Shown in pieces: positions 1 to 6,879 of a stretch of DNA of 18,245 nt. Below the pieces are notes generated by a model. It was not told where the DNA came from. It saw only the letters and a program-made list of their open reading frames with translations, and made no database searches. The DNA is taken from NCBI GenBank assembly GCA_031288215.1, contig JAITRV010000222.1, forward strand, positions 1 through 18,245. The letters run 5' to 3'. Each line of letters starts with the position of its first letter. The first letter of the stretch is position 1. The position numbers and the translations under genes are program-made. This DNA is from Spirochaetaceae bacterium. Lineage in GTDB: Bacteria; Spirochaetota; Spirochaetia; Treponematales; Breznakiellaceae.

Positions 1-372
1 CGGTTTAATAAGGCCCTCCTCCGGGAACTGCCCCTGGCCTACTGCTACCCCGAAGCCCTCCCCCTGGACATCGACTACCTCAACCTGGCCCGCCGGACCT
101 GGCCATCCCCTGCGGGGGATGGAGCGGCGGAACGCCGGTCCTTCCCGGAGATCTACGCCGCCGCGGTGGAGGAAGCCGCGGAAACCCTCGCGCCCCTCAT
201 CGGCCGCTACCTGGAGACGGGGCGCTTCCCCCACTCCGAGACCGCCGCCGCCATCGGCAACGGCGGCCTCTCCCTCCAAGACAAGACGGGACGGCCCCAG
301 GCTCCCGTCCGGGCGGCCCCCCTGCCCCTGGACGAGGTCCTGGCCCGGCAGCACCGGCTCCGGGGGGGCTAA
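1..372 (+). CDS. Unrecognised protein, C-terminal part (5' end outside window)
   Basis: The frame is open from base 1 to a TAA at 370-372, giving 123 residues of a gene that begins outside the window. The visible part is rich in Ala, Pro, Arg and Leu. It has a Tyr-Cys-Tyr-Pro stretch near the start, an alternating hydrophobic/charged helix-like segment in the middle (Glu-Glu-Ala-Ala-Glu-Thr-Leu) and a low-complexity Pro/Ala/Arg tail. I do not recognise a family. Codon use is strongly GC-rich at third positions, like radA at the other end of the window and unlike the operon next door. It converges on the IclR-family gene. I am fairly sure it is coding because of the long frame and matching codon bias; its function is unknown. 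Confidence 0.6.
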   Translation, partial: RFNKALLRELPLAYCYPEALPLDIDYLNLARRTWPSPAGDGAAERRSFPEIYAAAVEEAAETLAPLIGRYLETGRFPHSETAAAIGNGGLSLQDKTGRPQAPVRAAPLPLDEVLARQHRLRGG

Positions 373-412
373 AGCTCATAGGGAGGCAGGAGCCGCACTT
401 CCCGCGAAGAAG

Positions 413-431
413 CCCCCTCCGGGACCGGGGG
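413..431. terminator. GC-rich hairpin between convergent genes
   Basis: CCCCC at 413-417 can pair with GGGGG at 427-431 across a nine-base loop. It sits just outside the stop codons of two convergent genes (370-372 and 432-434), where a shared terminator would be expected. Neither side has a U-tract, so this is only a weak candidate. Confidence 0.25.
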
Positions 432-1160
432 TCACCAAATGGTTTGAGCTTGAATTTGACGGGAGGCTTCAAAGAGGAGGTTCAGGTAGTTTCTCTGGTT
501 ATTTTCCGTGAGGCGGTCCAGCACCGTGGAAATGGACAGGGACGCCTGGGTATTGCCCAGGACATCCTTTATCGGTACGCCGATTGAGGCGGAACCGGGG
601 ATCCGTTCCCCGGTGGATATGGCGAATCCCTGTTCCCGGGTCCGTTTGAGTTCTTTCCGGATTGCGGGGGTATCGGCGGCGCGGATTTTTCCCTCCTGAA
701 TATAGCGGCGGATAATCGGTTCCAGTTCCGAGTCTTTTAAGCCGGCGGCGATGATCTTTCCGGCGGCTCCGCGCATTAAAGGCCCCTTATCCCCCACTTT
801 GATATGCCGGGTGATAGGATAATCCCCTTCAAAACGGCAGATGCATACCCGTTCAAAGCCGCTGATGACCTGGAGGGAGACGGTTTCGTGGGTATTTTGC
901 GCTAATTCTTTCATAATGGGAATTGCCACTTCAACGACACCCTTCTGGCTGATTCCCTTGAGGCCGATTGAAACCAATTGCGGGGTTATTACATACCCCT
1001 TCTTCGGGATCTGTATGATGATGTTCTCCTGGATCAGGCTGTGCAGAATACGATGGACGCTGCTTCGGGGAATCTGAGTGGCGGCGCTGATTTCGTCAAT
1101 TGTGTGAACATCATGAAACGCGATGGCGTTTAAGATGGTGAATACCCGGTGTATTATAAT
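432..1160 (-). CDS. IclR-family transcriptional regulator
   Basis: The protein is about 242 residues, close to the usual 250-260 for IclR regulators. Residues 4-60 form the winged helix-turn-helix: His-Arg-Val-Phe-Thr-Ile-Leu, then an Asp-Glu-Ile-Ser helix, a recognition helix around Pro31-Arg32-Ser-Ser-Val-His-Arg, and a wing ending Lys-Lys-Gly-Tyr. Residues 70-240 are the IclR effector-binding domain, with the Gly-Pro-Leu-Met-Arg-Gly-Ala-Ala-Gly-Lys motif and a late Gly-Phe-Ala-Ile-Ser...Glu...Gly-Ser-Ala-Ser-Ile-Gly-Val-Pro motif. The start is uncertain. The frame is open up to a stop at 1185-1187 but has no ATG, GTG or TTG before the HTH. The TTG at 975-977 would delete the whole DNA-binding domain. 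I chose ATT at 1158-1160 because GGAGA lies four bases upstream. The gene is divergent from the TRAP operon, its likely target, and probably autoregulated. The effector is unknown. Confidence 0.8.
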   Translation of the reverse strand: MIIHRVFTILNAIAFHDVHTIDEISAATQIPRSSVHRILHSLIQENIIIQIPKKGYVITPQLVSIGLKGISQKGVVEVAIPIMKELAQNTHETVSLQVISGFERVCICRFEGDYPITRHIKVGDKGPLMRGAAGKIIAAGLKDSELEPIIRRYIQEGKIRAADTPAIRKELKRTREQGFAISTGERIPGSASIGVPIKDVLGNTQASLSISTVLDRLTENNQRNYLNLLFEASRQIQAQTIW

Positions 1161-1180
1161 ACGGTCTCCGTTTTGTCGCT

Positions 1181-1194
1181 CGTTTTATAGAACG
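1181..1194. promoter_or_regulatory. Candidate IclR operator palindrome
   Basis: CGTTTTATAGAACG is a 14-bp palindrome with six of seven base pairs matching. It lies where transcription of the divergent regulator gene should begin, just downstream of its -10 box. IclR-family proteins bind palindromes of about this length, so it is a candidate autoregulatory site. A second looser inverted repeat, ATTCCC at 1205-1210 and GGGAAT at 1227-1232, surrounds the -35 region. Confidence 0.35.
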
Positions 1195-1223
1195 AATGTA
1201 TCCTATTCCCGTCAGTTTTGCAA
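1195..1223 (-). promoter_or_regulatory. Sigma-70-type promoter of the IclR gene
   Basis: Read on the minus strand, a -35 box TTGCAA (1223-1218), a 17-base spacer and a -10 box TACATT (1200-1195) match the vegetative consensus at 4 of 6 and 4 of 6 positions. Predicted transcription begins near 1188, leaving a leader of about 28 bases that contains the GGAGA ahead of the proposed start. Confidence 0.5.
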
Positions 1224-1265
1224 TAAGGGAATCTTGAAAGGCCGCGAAAAAAAATAAAAAAAAGC

Positions 1266-1294
1266 TTGCATTATCGGGAAAGTCGTGGTACGAT
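1266..1294 (+). promoter_or_regulatory. Sigma-70-type promoter of the TRAP operon
   Basis: TTGCAT (1266-1271), a 17-base spacer and TACGAT (1289-1294) give a good promoter upstream of the solute-binding protein gene. Transcription would begin near 1301, giving an 80-base leader. It lies back to back with the regulator's promoter, as expected for a divergent IclR-controlled pair. Confidence 0.55.
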
Positions 1295-1301
1295 AAAAAA
1301 G

Positions 1302-1337
1302 TCCCATAATAAGAGATATGTGTCCCGAAATATGGGA
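1302..1337 (+). repeat. Inverted TCCC/GGGA motifs in the operon leader
   Basis: TCCCATA (1302-1308) is exactly complementary to TATGGGA (1331-1337). A third related motif, TCCCGAA (1323-1329), also forms an imperfect palindrome with TATGGGA. The motifs cover the predicted transcription start and early leader. They could be a regulator-binding site or an RNA hairpin; I cannot tell which. Confidence 0.3.
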
Positions 1338-1379
1338 TTTTTCAAGAAACGAATTTTTTTTGTAATGGAGGATGAAAAG

Positions 1380-2405
1380 ATGAGAAAGCTGTCAACGGCT
1401 CTTGGTATCCTGGCGGCGGTTTTGACGGTATGCGGCGCCTGTTCAAAAAAAAGCGCCGAGACGACGGACGCCCGTACGCCCATCACCGTCAAGGTTTCGA
1501 CGGTGCAGCTTCCTACCCAGCAGATGGGCCTGGGGCTGAAGATGCTTCAGGAGAATACGGTGAAAGAACTGGGGGACTGGGTTGATTTCAAGGCCTACGA
1601 TTCCGCCCAGCTTTATTCGGCGGCGGAAGAACTTGAGGCGGTCTCCAGGGGGGAAATACAGATGTGTTTTGCCATCGGCGGGTCCATGGAGACCATCAGT
1701 CAAAAGATACAAATCGTAAAGCTCCCCTGGCTTTTTCCGAATCTGGGAACCGCCTACCGGGTTCTGGATGAAGGGGAAACGGGCAAGCAGATCTTTGCGC
1801 CGGTGGAACAGGCGGGGATGAGCGTCCTGGGCTTATTTTCTTCCGGCAGCGCGACGGTGGCCAATAACAAACGCCCCTTGAAGATTCCCGCCGATTTCGT
1901 CGGCCTGAAAATGAGGGCCCCCGGTAAAATGGATTCCCTGAACATCAACGCCCTGGGGGCCAATGCGGTGGTAACCCCCTCTGAAGAAACCTATTCCGCC
2001 ATTCAGCAGGGGGTGGTGGACGGGATGAGTACCCCCAGCACCGTCTTTATACCCCGGCGGTATTACGAAGTGCAAAAGTATGTTACCAATTCCGACAATA
2101 TGTCCATGCAGATTGGTTATCTGGTGGGAAACATGGCATGGTTTGAAGGGCTTCCCGCGGAATTCCGCCGGGGGCTGCAGAAGGCCATCGACGACACCAT
2201 CAGCCAAATGCGCAGGGATGTGGAAGCGGACGACGCGAAACTCTATCAGCGAATGACGGATGAGGGCTGTGAAGTCCATGTGCTGACCGATGAGGAGAAG
2301 GCCCTTTGGAAGCAAGCCTCCGAAACGGTGTATACCGCCATGGAAAAGGATCTGGGAGCGGATCTGATTCAACTGGCAAGGAGTGAAGCGGAGCAACTGC
2401 GTTAG
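1380..2405 (+). CDS. TRAP transporter solute-binding lipoprotein (DctP family)
   Basis: This is a 341-residue extracytoplasmic receptor of a TRAP transporter, which binds an organic acid and delivers it to the DctQM permease. I chose the ATG at 1380 because GGAGG (1367-1371) sits eight bases upstream and a signal sequence follows at once; longer starts add an implausible N-terminus. Residues 1-21 are a lipoprotein signal ending Val-Cys-Gly-Ala-Cys21, so the protein is probably lipid-anchored as in spirochaetes rather than freely periplasmic. The ligand-carboxylate arginine of the family is Arg179 in Gly-Leu-Lys-Met-Arg-Ala-Pro-Gly. The conserved Glu-Glu-Thr-Tyr-Ser-Ala-Ile-Gln-Gln-Gly-Val-Val-Asp-Gly segment follows at 202-215. 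It is the first gene of the operon, divergent from the IclR gene. The substrate cannot be read from the sequence; a carboxylate is likely. Confidence 0.92.
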   Translation: MRKLSTALGILAAVLTVCGACSKKSAETTDARTPITVKVSTVQLPTQQMGLGLKMLQENTVKELGDWVDFKAYDSAQLYSAAEELEAVSRGEIQMCFAIGGSMETISQKIQIVKLPWLFPNLGTAYRVLDEGETGKQIFAPVEQAGMSVLGLFSSGSATVANNKRPLKIPADFVGLKMRAPGKMDSLNINALGANAVVTPSEETYSAIQQGVVDGMSTPSTVFIPRRYYEVQKYVTNSDNMSMQIGYLVGNMAWFEGLPAEFRRGLQKAIDDTISQMRRDVEADDAKLYQRMTDEGCEVHVLTDEEKALWKQASETVYTAMEKDLGADLIQLARSEAEQLR

Positions 2406-2434
2406 AGCGTTGCCTGAAAAAAACGGCGCCCTTT

Positions 2435-2466
2435 GGCGGAAACGTGACGGCCGGAGGGTTTCCGCC
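2435..2466 (+). other. Intercistronic RNA hairpin 1
   Basis: GGCGGAAAC (2435-2443) pairs perfectly with GTTTCCGCC (2458-2466), a nine-base stem just after the solute-binding protein gene. It is followed by GGGC and seven A residues rather than a U-tract, so it is more likely an mRNA-stabilising 3' structure than a terminator. Such hairpins often allow receptor mRNA to outlast permease mRNA. Confidence 0.5.
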
Positions 2467-2488
2467 GGGCAAAAAAATTAACAAGGAA

Positions 2489-2518
2489 GCGGTTTCAACC
2501 CTTCGGCCTTGGAACCGC
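2489..2518 (+). other. Intercistronic RNA hairpin 2 with UUCG loop
   Basis: GCGGTT (2489-2494) pairs with AACCGC (2513-2518). The stem continues inward through CAA/TTG with a mismatch to a CUUCGG-type tetraloop. It directly follows an SD-like AAGGAAG and precedes the real SD (AGGGG, 2523-2527) of the permease gene. It may dampen or separate permease translation from that of the receptor. Confidence 0.45.
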
Positions 2519-2534
2519 CTCAAGGGGATATGAT

Positions 2535-4391
2535 ATGGAGAAAGCGAATACAGGCGTATGGGGTAAAATAAGCGGGGCTTTGCAGTTTTTTGAAGATAAC
2601 GCGAGCGCCCTGTTTCTGACGGTTTCTGTTCTCACCATGACCTACGAGGTTCTTGCACGGTATTTTATCCATACTTCGATATACTGGGCCACCGAATGGA
2701 CGCCCTTTCTGGTAACCTGGGGAATGCTCCTCGGCAACGCGGTTCTGATACGAAGAAAAGGGCATATCAGTATCACTATTTTACAGAACGCGCTGAAAAA
2801 AGGATCCGATAAATGTCTGCTGGATATCTATATCGCACTCATCAATGTATCCTTCAGCGCGTTATTTATCGTGTCTTCTTTTCACATGGTTACGGATGCG
2901 GCGGTAAAGGGAACCCTTTCGGAATCCCTGATGCAGACCCCCATGATGTTCCCCTATTCCATGATGGTCATCGCCGGGATATTAATGATCATCCGCAGCA
3001 TCGAAAAAATTTTTGAGGCCGCCACCGCCCTTTCCCGTGAAGCCGGCTGGTATCGTTCGATTTTGCTGCCGATTCTGCTGCTGCTTACCCTTGGGGTCGT
3101 TCTGATGGTGAGCTTTGTAAGCAACGCCCTGGTGGTCATGGCGGCCCTCCTGGTGCTGTTTCTCCTGATGGGGGTGCCGATAACCTACTCCCTGGGACTC
3201 TCGACCATTATTGCCATCATCGGCTTTAAAATCATCGGCATTAACGGCCTGGCCAGTAAAATGTTTTGGAGTATTAACAAATACAGCCTCCTGGCCATAC
3301 CGTTTTTTGTTATCAGCGGAAATATCATGGCCAAGGGGAATCTGGGTAAATATCTCTTGGATTTTGCCTCCTCGGGGCTCCGGGCTATTCACGGCGGGTT
3401 TGCGATCTCCATCATGTTTGCGGCTATCGTCTTCGCGGCCATTTCCGGCGCCAGCGCGGCCTCCGCGGCGGCCCTGGCGGTTATGGCCCTGCCCATCATG
3501 GTCCAAAAGGGCTACCCCAAGGAATTCGGGGCGGGGCTTATAGCCACCGGGGGGACCCTGGCCATCATCATTCCCCCCAGTTCCATGATGATTTTGTACG
3601 GCGCCACCGCAGAGGTTTCCATTACCGATATGTTTAAGGCCGGTATTCTACCCGGCCTCTCCGTCGCGGTGATTCTGATCATCTACATATACATTGTGTC
3701 CAAAGCGCGGGGATACGGCGAGGCAAAAGAAGCTTTCTCTCTCGTCGAGGTCTGGCACAGCTTTAAGAAGGCGATATGGGCCCTGATTATGCCGGTGGCG
3801 ATCCTGGGTTCAATCTACAGCGGCGTCTGTACCCCCACCGAAGCGGCGGCGGTGTCGGTGATTTATGCCTTTGTCGTCTGTGTCTTTGTGTATAAAGACG
3901 TCGATATAAAACAATTCTGGGGGATTATACATGATTCGGTGAGAACCAGCGCCTTTATCCTGGCCATTACCATGACCGCGTCCCTGTTCGGCTTCTTAAT
4001 TACCATGGAACAATTTCCCCAGATGATTCTGGATCTGGTGGTGAGATCCAACATTGACCGGGTCGGTATGCTCCTCCTGATAAACGCCGTGATTTTTCTC
4101 CTGGGATTTTTTATGAGCCCCGGCGCCATTATCCTTATCGTGGTGCCCATCGTACTCCCGGTGGCGAAACGTTTGGGCATCGATCCCATACACCTGGGAA
4201 TTATCATCACGGTGAACCTGGAGATAGCCCTCCTGACCCCGCCGGTGGGAGCGAATCTTTACGTGCTGAGTTCCGTGGGCGGTATGGCGGTGCAGCAGGT
4301 AATAAAAGGGGTCATGCCCTTTGTGCTGATCATGCTGGTTGCGCTTTTGGTTATTACCTTTGTGCCCCAGATTACCTTATCTATTTTTTAA
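2535..4391 (+). CDS. TRAP transporter fused permease (DctQ-DctM)
   Basis: This 618-residue inner-membrane protein combines the small (DctQ) and large (DctM) TRAP permease subunits in one chain. Residues 1-165 are DctQ-like, with about four membrane spans and the Glu-Trp-Thr-Pro-Phe...Gly-Asn-Ala-Val-Leu-Ile-Arg-Arg-Lys-Gly-His segment at 54-77. Residues 175-618 are DctM, with about a dozen spans. They carry the hallmarks Ser-Gly-Ala-Ser-Ala-Ala-Ser at 304-310, Ile-Ile-Pro-Pro-Ser-Ser near 345-350, Gly-Val-Cys-Thr-Pro-Thr-Glu-Ala-Ala-Ala at 430-439 and Thr-Pro-Pro-Val-Gly-Ala-Asn near 568-574. The family uses a sodium gradient to import carboxylates delivered by DctP. The start at 2535 has AGGGG seven bases upstream. 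A 129-base structured gap separates it from the receptor gene, and the next gene follows after 12 bases. The fusion is an established TRAP variant, not an anomaly. Confidence 0.95.
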   Translation: MEKANTGVWGKISGALQFFEDNASALFLTVSVLTMTYEVLARYFIHTSIYWATEWTPFLVTWGMLLGNAVLIRRKGHISITILQNALKKGSDKCLLDIYIALINVSFSALFIVSSFHMVTDAAVKGTLSESLMQTPMMFPYSMMVIAGILMIIRSIEKIFEAATALSREAGWYRSILLPILLLLTLGVVLMVSFVSNALVVMAALLVLFLLMGVPITYSLGLSTIIAIIGFKIIGINGLASKMFWSINKYSLLAIPFFVISGNIMAKGNLGKYLLDFASSGLRAIHGGFAISIMFAAIVFAAISGASAASAAALAVMALPIMVQKGYPKEFGAGLIATGGTLAIIIPPSSMMILYGATAEVSITDMFKAGILPGLSVAVILIIYIYIVSKARGYGEAKEAFSLVEVWHSFKKAIWALIMPVAILGSIYSGVCTPTEAAAVSVIYAFVVCVFVYKDVDIKQFWGIIHDSVRTSAFILAITMTASLFGFLITMEQFPQMILDLVVRSNIDRVGMLLLINAVIFLLGFFMSPGAIILIVVPIVLPVAKRLGIDPIHLGIIITVNLEIALLTPPVGANLYVLSSVGGMAVQQVIKGVMPFVLIMLVALLVITFVPQITLSIF

Positions 4392-4403
4392 CAAGGAAGC
4401 GTC

Positions 4404-5579
4404 ATGGCAGACCTGAGCGTAAACGTGGGGGGCTTGAAGATGCGGAATCCGATTATGATTGGTTCCAGCCCCCTGACGGCAAAGATAGAACTTCTCAAAG
4501 AGGCCGAAGAAAACGGCGTCACCGCGGTAAGTATCAAGCATACGATGATGCACCAGAAATTCAAGGCGCAACCCCGCTGGTACTTTAATAAAGACATCGG
4601 CATTGTGGTAAGCGGCGATCCCCGGCTTGATCCGGATGCCGCCTGTGAACTGGTGGCCCGGGCAAAGCGGGAAACGGATCTGACCCTGGTATGCAACATG
4701 TCCGGGGCCCCGGGGATGCTGCATACCTGGGGGGAACTGGCATCGAACCTGGAACAGGCGGGGGCCGACGCGATAGAGCTGAATTTCAACTGCCCGAACC
4801 TGCTGTCGGCGGAGATAAAAACGGCGGTCCAGGGGGCAAACCTGGGGGCTGATCCCGAAGCCTGCGCAATCGTGACGGCGGAGCTTAAGAAGGCGGTAAA
4901 AATACCGGTGATCGCAAAACTCAACACCGAGGGGGGGATGACCATGAAGGTGGCCAAGGCCTGCGAACAGGCCGGGGCGGATATTATGAATATCCACGCG
5001 GGTTACCGGGCCGCCCCGGGGATAGACATTTATAACGGGGGCGCCTTTCTCTTCCCCGGTACGCCCCGGGGAAATTTCGGCGGCCACACGGGCGTGTGGA
5101 GCCGGATGATCAGCAACCGCTTCATTGCGGACATCGCCCGGGCCCTGCCGGGTCATGCCCTGATTGGCGGCAGCGGTCTGGAAAGGTGGGATCAGGTTGT
5201 CGAATGCATCATGTTTGGCGCCCAGGCGGTACAGATATGTACCGCCGTCCTGTATAAAGGATTCGGGATTATTCCGCCCATTCTGGAGGGAATAGCCGGC
5301 TTTATGGACGAACAGGGGTATAAGGATATCGAGTCCATGCGCGGGCTCTCCCTTGCGTATATCATCGAACCCAGCCAGATGGAGTACGCCAACGTAGCGG
5401 CCTCGATAGATACCGCCACCTGTACGGGCTGTAAGAAATGCACGAAGATGCCGACCTGTACCGCCATAAACTATAACGGGGAATCAAAAAAATACGAGGT
5501 AACCCGTGAGGATTGCCTGGGCTGCGGGCTGTGCGCCGGAGTATGTCCCCGGCAAGCGATTTCTATGAAGGTTATGTGA
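4404..5579 (+). CDS. PreA-like flavin/Fe-S oxidoreductase (dihydroorotate dehydrogenase fold)
   Basis: The protein has 391 residues. Residues 1-325 are an FMN-binding TIM barrel of the dihydropyrimidine/dihydroorotate dehydrogenase type, with the active-site loop Asn127-Phe-Asn-Cys130-Pro-Asn, a Lys in Ile-Ala-Lys-Leu-Asn near 172, and a C-terminal phosphate-binding Gly-Gly-Ser-Gly. The catalytic-type Cys is retained. Residues 335-391 are a two-cluster ferredoxin domain with cysteines 340, 343, 346, 352 and 371, 374, 377, 381. The first set is Cx2Cx2Cx5C, two residues longer than the usual Cx2Cx2Cx3C. By my alignment with mammalian DPD, the pyrimidine-contacting Asn-Thr pair becomes Ala199-Gly200. 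Usual PreA works with PreT, which is absent here. I read it as a reductase or oxidase of a related cyclic or unsaturated substrate, not confidently of pyrimidines. AAGGAA lies five bases before the ATG, and the gene is tightly linked to the transporter. Confidence 0.82.
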   Translation: MADLSVNVGGLKMRNPIMIGSSPLTAKIELLKEAEENGVTAVSIKHTMMHQKFKAQPRWYFNKDIGIVVSGDPRLDPDAACELVARAKRETDLTLVCNMSGAPGMLHTWGELASNLEQAGADAIELNFNCPNLLSAEIKTAVQGANLGADPEACAIVTAELKKAVKIPVIAKLNTEGGMTMKVAKACEQAGADIMNIHAGYRAAPGIDIYNGGAFLFPGTPRGNFGGHTGVWSRMISNRFIADIARALPGHALIGGSGLERWDQVVECIMFGAQAVQICTAVLYKGFGIIPPILEGIAGFMDEQGYKDIESMRGLSLAYIIEPSQMEYANVAASIDTATCTGCKKCTKMPTCTAINYNGESKKYEVTREDCLGCGLCAGVCPRQAISMKVM

Positions 5580-5593
5580 TCATGGAAGGTACC

Positions 5594-5629
5594 ATGAATG
5601 CCATACAACGAGAGCGAGGTACATTTTGA
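5594..5629 (+). CDS. Possible 11-codon leader ORF coupled to the next gene
   Basis: An ATG at 5594, four bases after GGAAGG (5584-5589), opens an 11-codon frame whose TGA (5627-5629) overlaps the TTG start (5626-5628) of the following hydratase gene as TTGA. A short hairpin, TCATGG/CCATGA (5580-5597), covers its start. The geometry suits translational coupling or weak re-initiation at a poor TTG codon. It may be chance, as the peptide is too short to judge. Confidence 0.3.
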   Translation: MNAIQRERGTF

Positions 5630-6870
5630 ACATCACCGAAAAAATTTTGGCAAAGGCCGCGGGGCTTGAAAGGGTTGAGCCCGATCAGATTGTAGATGTC
5701 GCGGTGGACCGCGCGTTCACCCACGAAAAACTGGGCCCCTTGTTTTTCGACAAATTCCGTGAATTGGCGCTCACGGTCTGGGATACCGACCGGGCGATCA
5801 TCTTTGCCGATCACGGGAATCCCCCCAGCAAGGTGCTGGATGCCGATTTAATCGTCAAGACCGCCCAATTTGCGGAAGATTACGGCCTGAAGTTTTATAA
5901 CGGCGAGGGGATATGCCATCAGCTTATGCCTGAAAAGGGATATGTATTACCCGGCAGGGTTATTGTCGGAACGGATTCGCATACGACCACCTACGGGGCC
6001 TTGGGCGCCTTCTCGACCGGGCTTGGTTCAACGGAAATGGCCTGGGTCTTCAACAAAGGACGGATCTGGATGAAGGTGCCCCGGGCGCTTTTATTTAAAA
6101 TCAACGGCCGGCTCGGCACCGGCGTCACGGGGAAGGATCTGGCCCTGTATATTATGAGCCTCATCGGGGCGGAGGGGGCCAATTACCGCGCCATGGAGTA
6201 TAGGGGAAGCGCGGTAGAAGCGATGAGCATCGACAGCCGCATGTCATTGTGCAATATGGCGGTGGAAGCGGGGGCCAAAAACGGCATTATTGAGGCCGAT
6301 GAAAAGGTTGCCGAATACTTAAAGGGCCGTACCGATGAGGCGTATGAGGCGTTCAGGTCCGATCCTGACGCCGTGTATGAAAAGACCTTTGAGATCGACG
6401 GCGGCGCCCTCCAGCCCACGGTGGCGCTGCCGGGAAGTTCCGCCGATTCCGTACCGGTGGGCGAAACCCTGGGGGTCCCCTTTACCCGGGCGCTGCTGGG
6501 AACCTGCACCAACGGCCGGATGGAAGATTTCCGTATTGCCGCCGGAATCCTCAAGGGGCGTAAGATACATCCCAAGGTGCGGCTGCAGGTCATTCCCGGA
6601 TCACGGAGCATATTCCGCCAATGTATTGATGAAGGGATAACCCAGATATTCCTGGATGCCGGCGCCATCTGGTGTAATCCCAACTGCGGCCCCTGCGCCG
6701 GAGGCCATTACGGCCTTTTGGGAAAAGGCGAAGTGTGCGTCAGTTCTTCCAACAGAAACATGGTGGGCCGCATGGGAGATAGTTCCGCAAAGATCTATCT
6801 TGCGTCCCCCGCAACCGTGGCGGCATCGGCGATTAACGGAACGATAACCGATCCCCGGGATTTTTTATGA
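5626..6870 (+). CDS. Aconitase-superfamily hydro-lyase, large subunit (LeuC type), cluster intact
   Basis: The 414-residue protein matches the usual LeuC large-subunit length. It starts with TTG at 5626, preceded by GAGG (5616-5619); the paralogue at 11343 starts at the matching place. Motifs: Ala-Asp-His-Gly at 61-64, Gly-Thr-Asp117-Ser-His119-Thr, Gly-Thr-Cys294-Thr-Asn-Gly-Arg, Asn-Pro-Asn-Cys354-Gly-Pro-Cys357, and Ser-Asn-Arg377-Asn...Gly-Arg382. All three 4Fe-4S ligands and both substrate arginines of aconitase are therefore present. With the small subunit just downstream it should reversibly add or remove water on a hydroxy-dicarboxylate. The family includes isopropylmalate isomerase, homoaconitase, citraconate/maleate hydratase and dimethylmaleate hydratase. 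No leuA or leuB is nearby, and a TRAP transporter and IclR gene lead the operon, so I favour a catabolic hydratase over leucine synthesis. The exact substrate is unknown. Confidence 0.88.
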   Translation: MNITEKILAKAAGLERVEPDQIVDVAVDRAFTHEKLGPLFFDKFRELALTVWDTDRAIIFADHGNPPSKVLDADLIVKTAQFAEDYGLKFYNGEGICHQLMPEKGYVLPGRVIVGTDSHTTTYGALGAFSTGLGSTEMAWVFNKGRIWMKVPRALLFKINGRLGTGVTGKDLALYIMSLIGAEGANYRAMEYRGSAVEAMSIDSRMSLCNMAVEAGAKNGIIEADEKVAEYLKGRTDEAYEAFRSDPDAVYEKTFEIDGGALQPTVALPGSSADSVPVGETLGVPFTRALLGTCTNGRMEDFRIAAGILKGRKIHPKVRLQVIPGSRSIFRQCIDEGITQIFLDAGAIWCNPNCGPCAGGHYGLLGKGEVCVSSSNRNMVGRMGDSSAKIYLASPATVAASAINGTITDPRDFL

Positions 6871-6879
6871 GGTGAAAGC

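Noticed and set aside
119..511. An Arg/Pro-rich ORF overlapping the first partial gene
   Set aside because: It is a frame-shifted shadow of the partial gene in the first frame and runs into the IclR gene's antisense.
4404..5579. Loss of the catalytic cysteine in the PreA-like protein
   Set aside because: I first aligned the wrong loop. The general-acid Cys is the one in the Asn-x-x-Cys-Pro motif and is present as Cys130.
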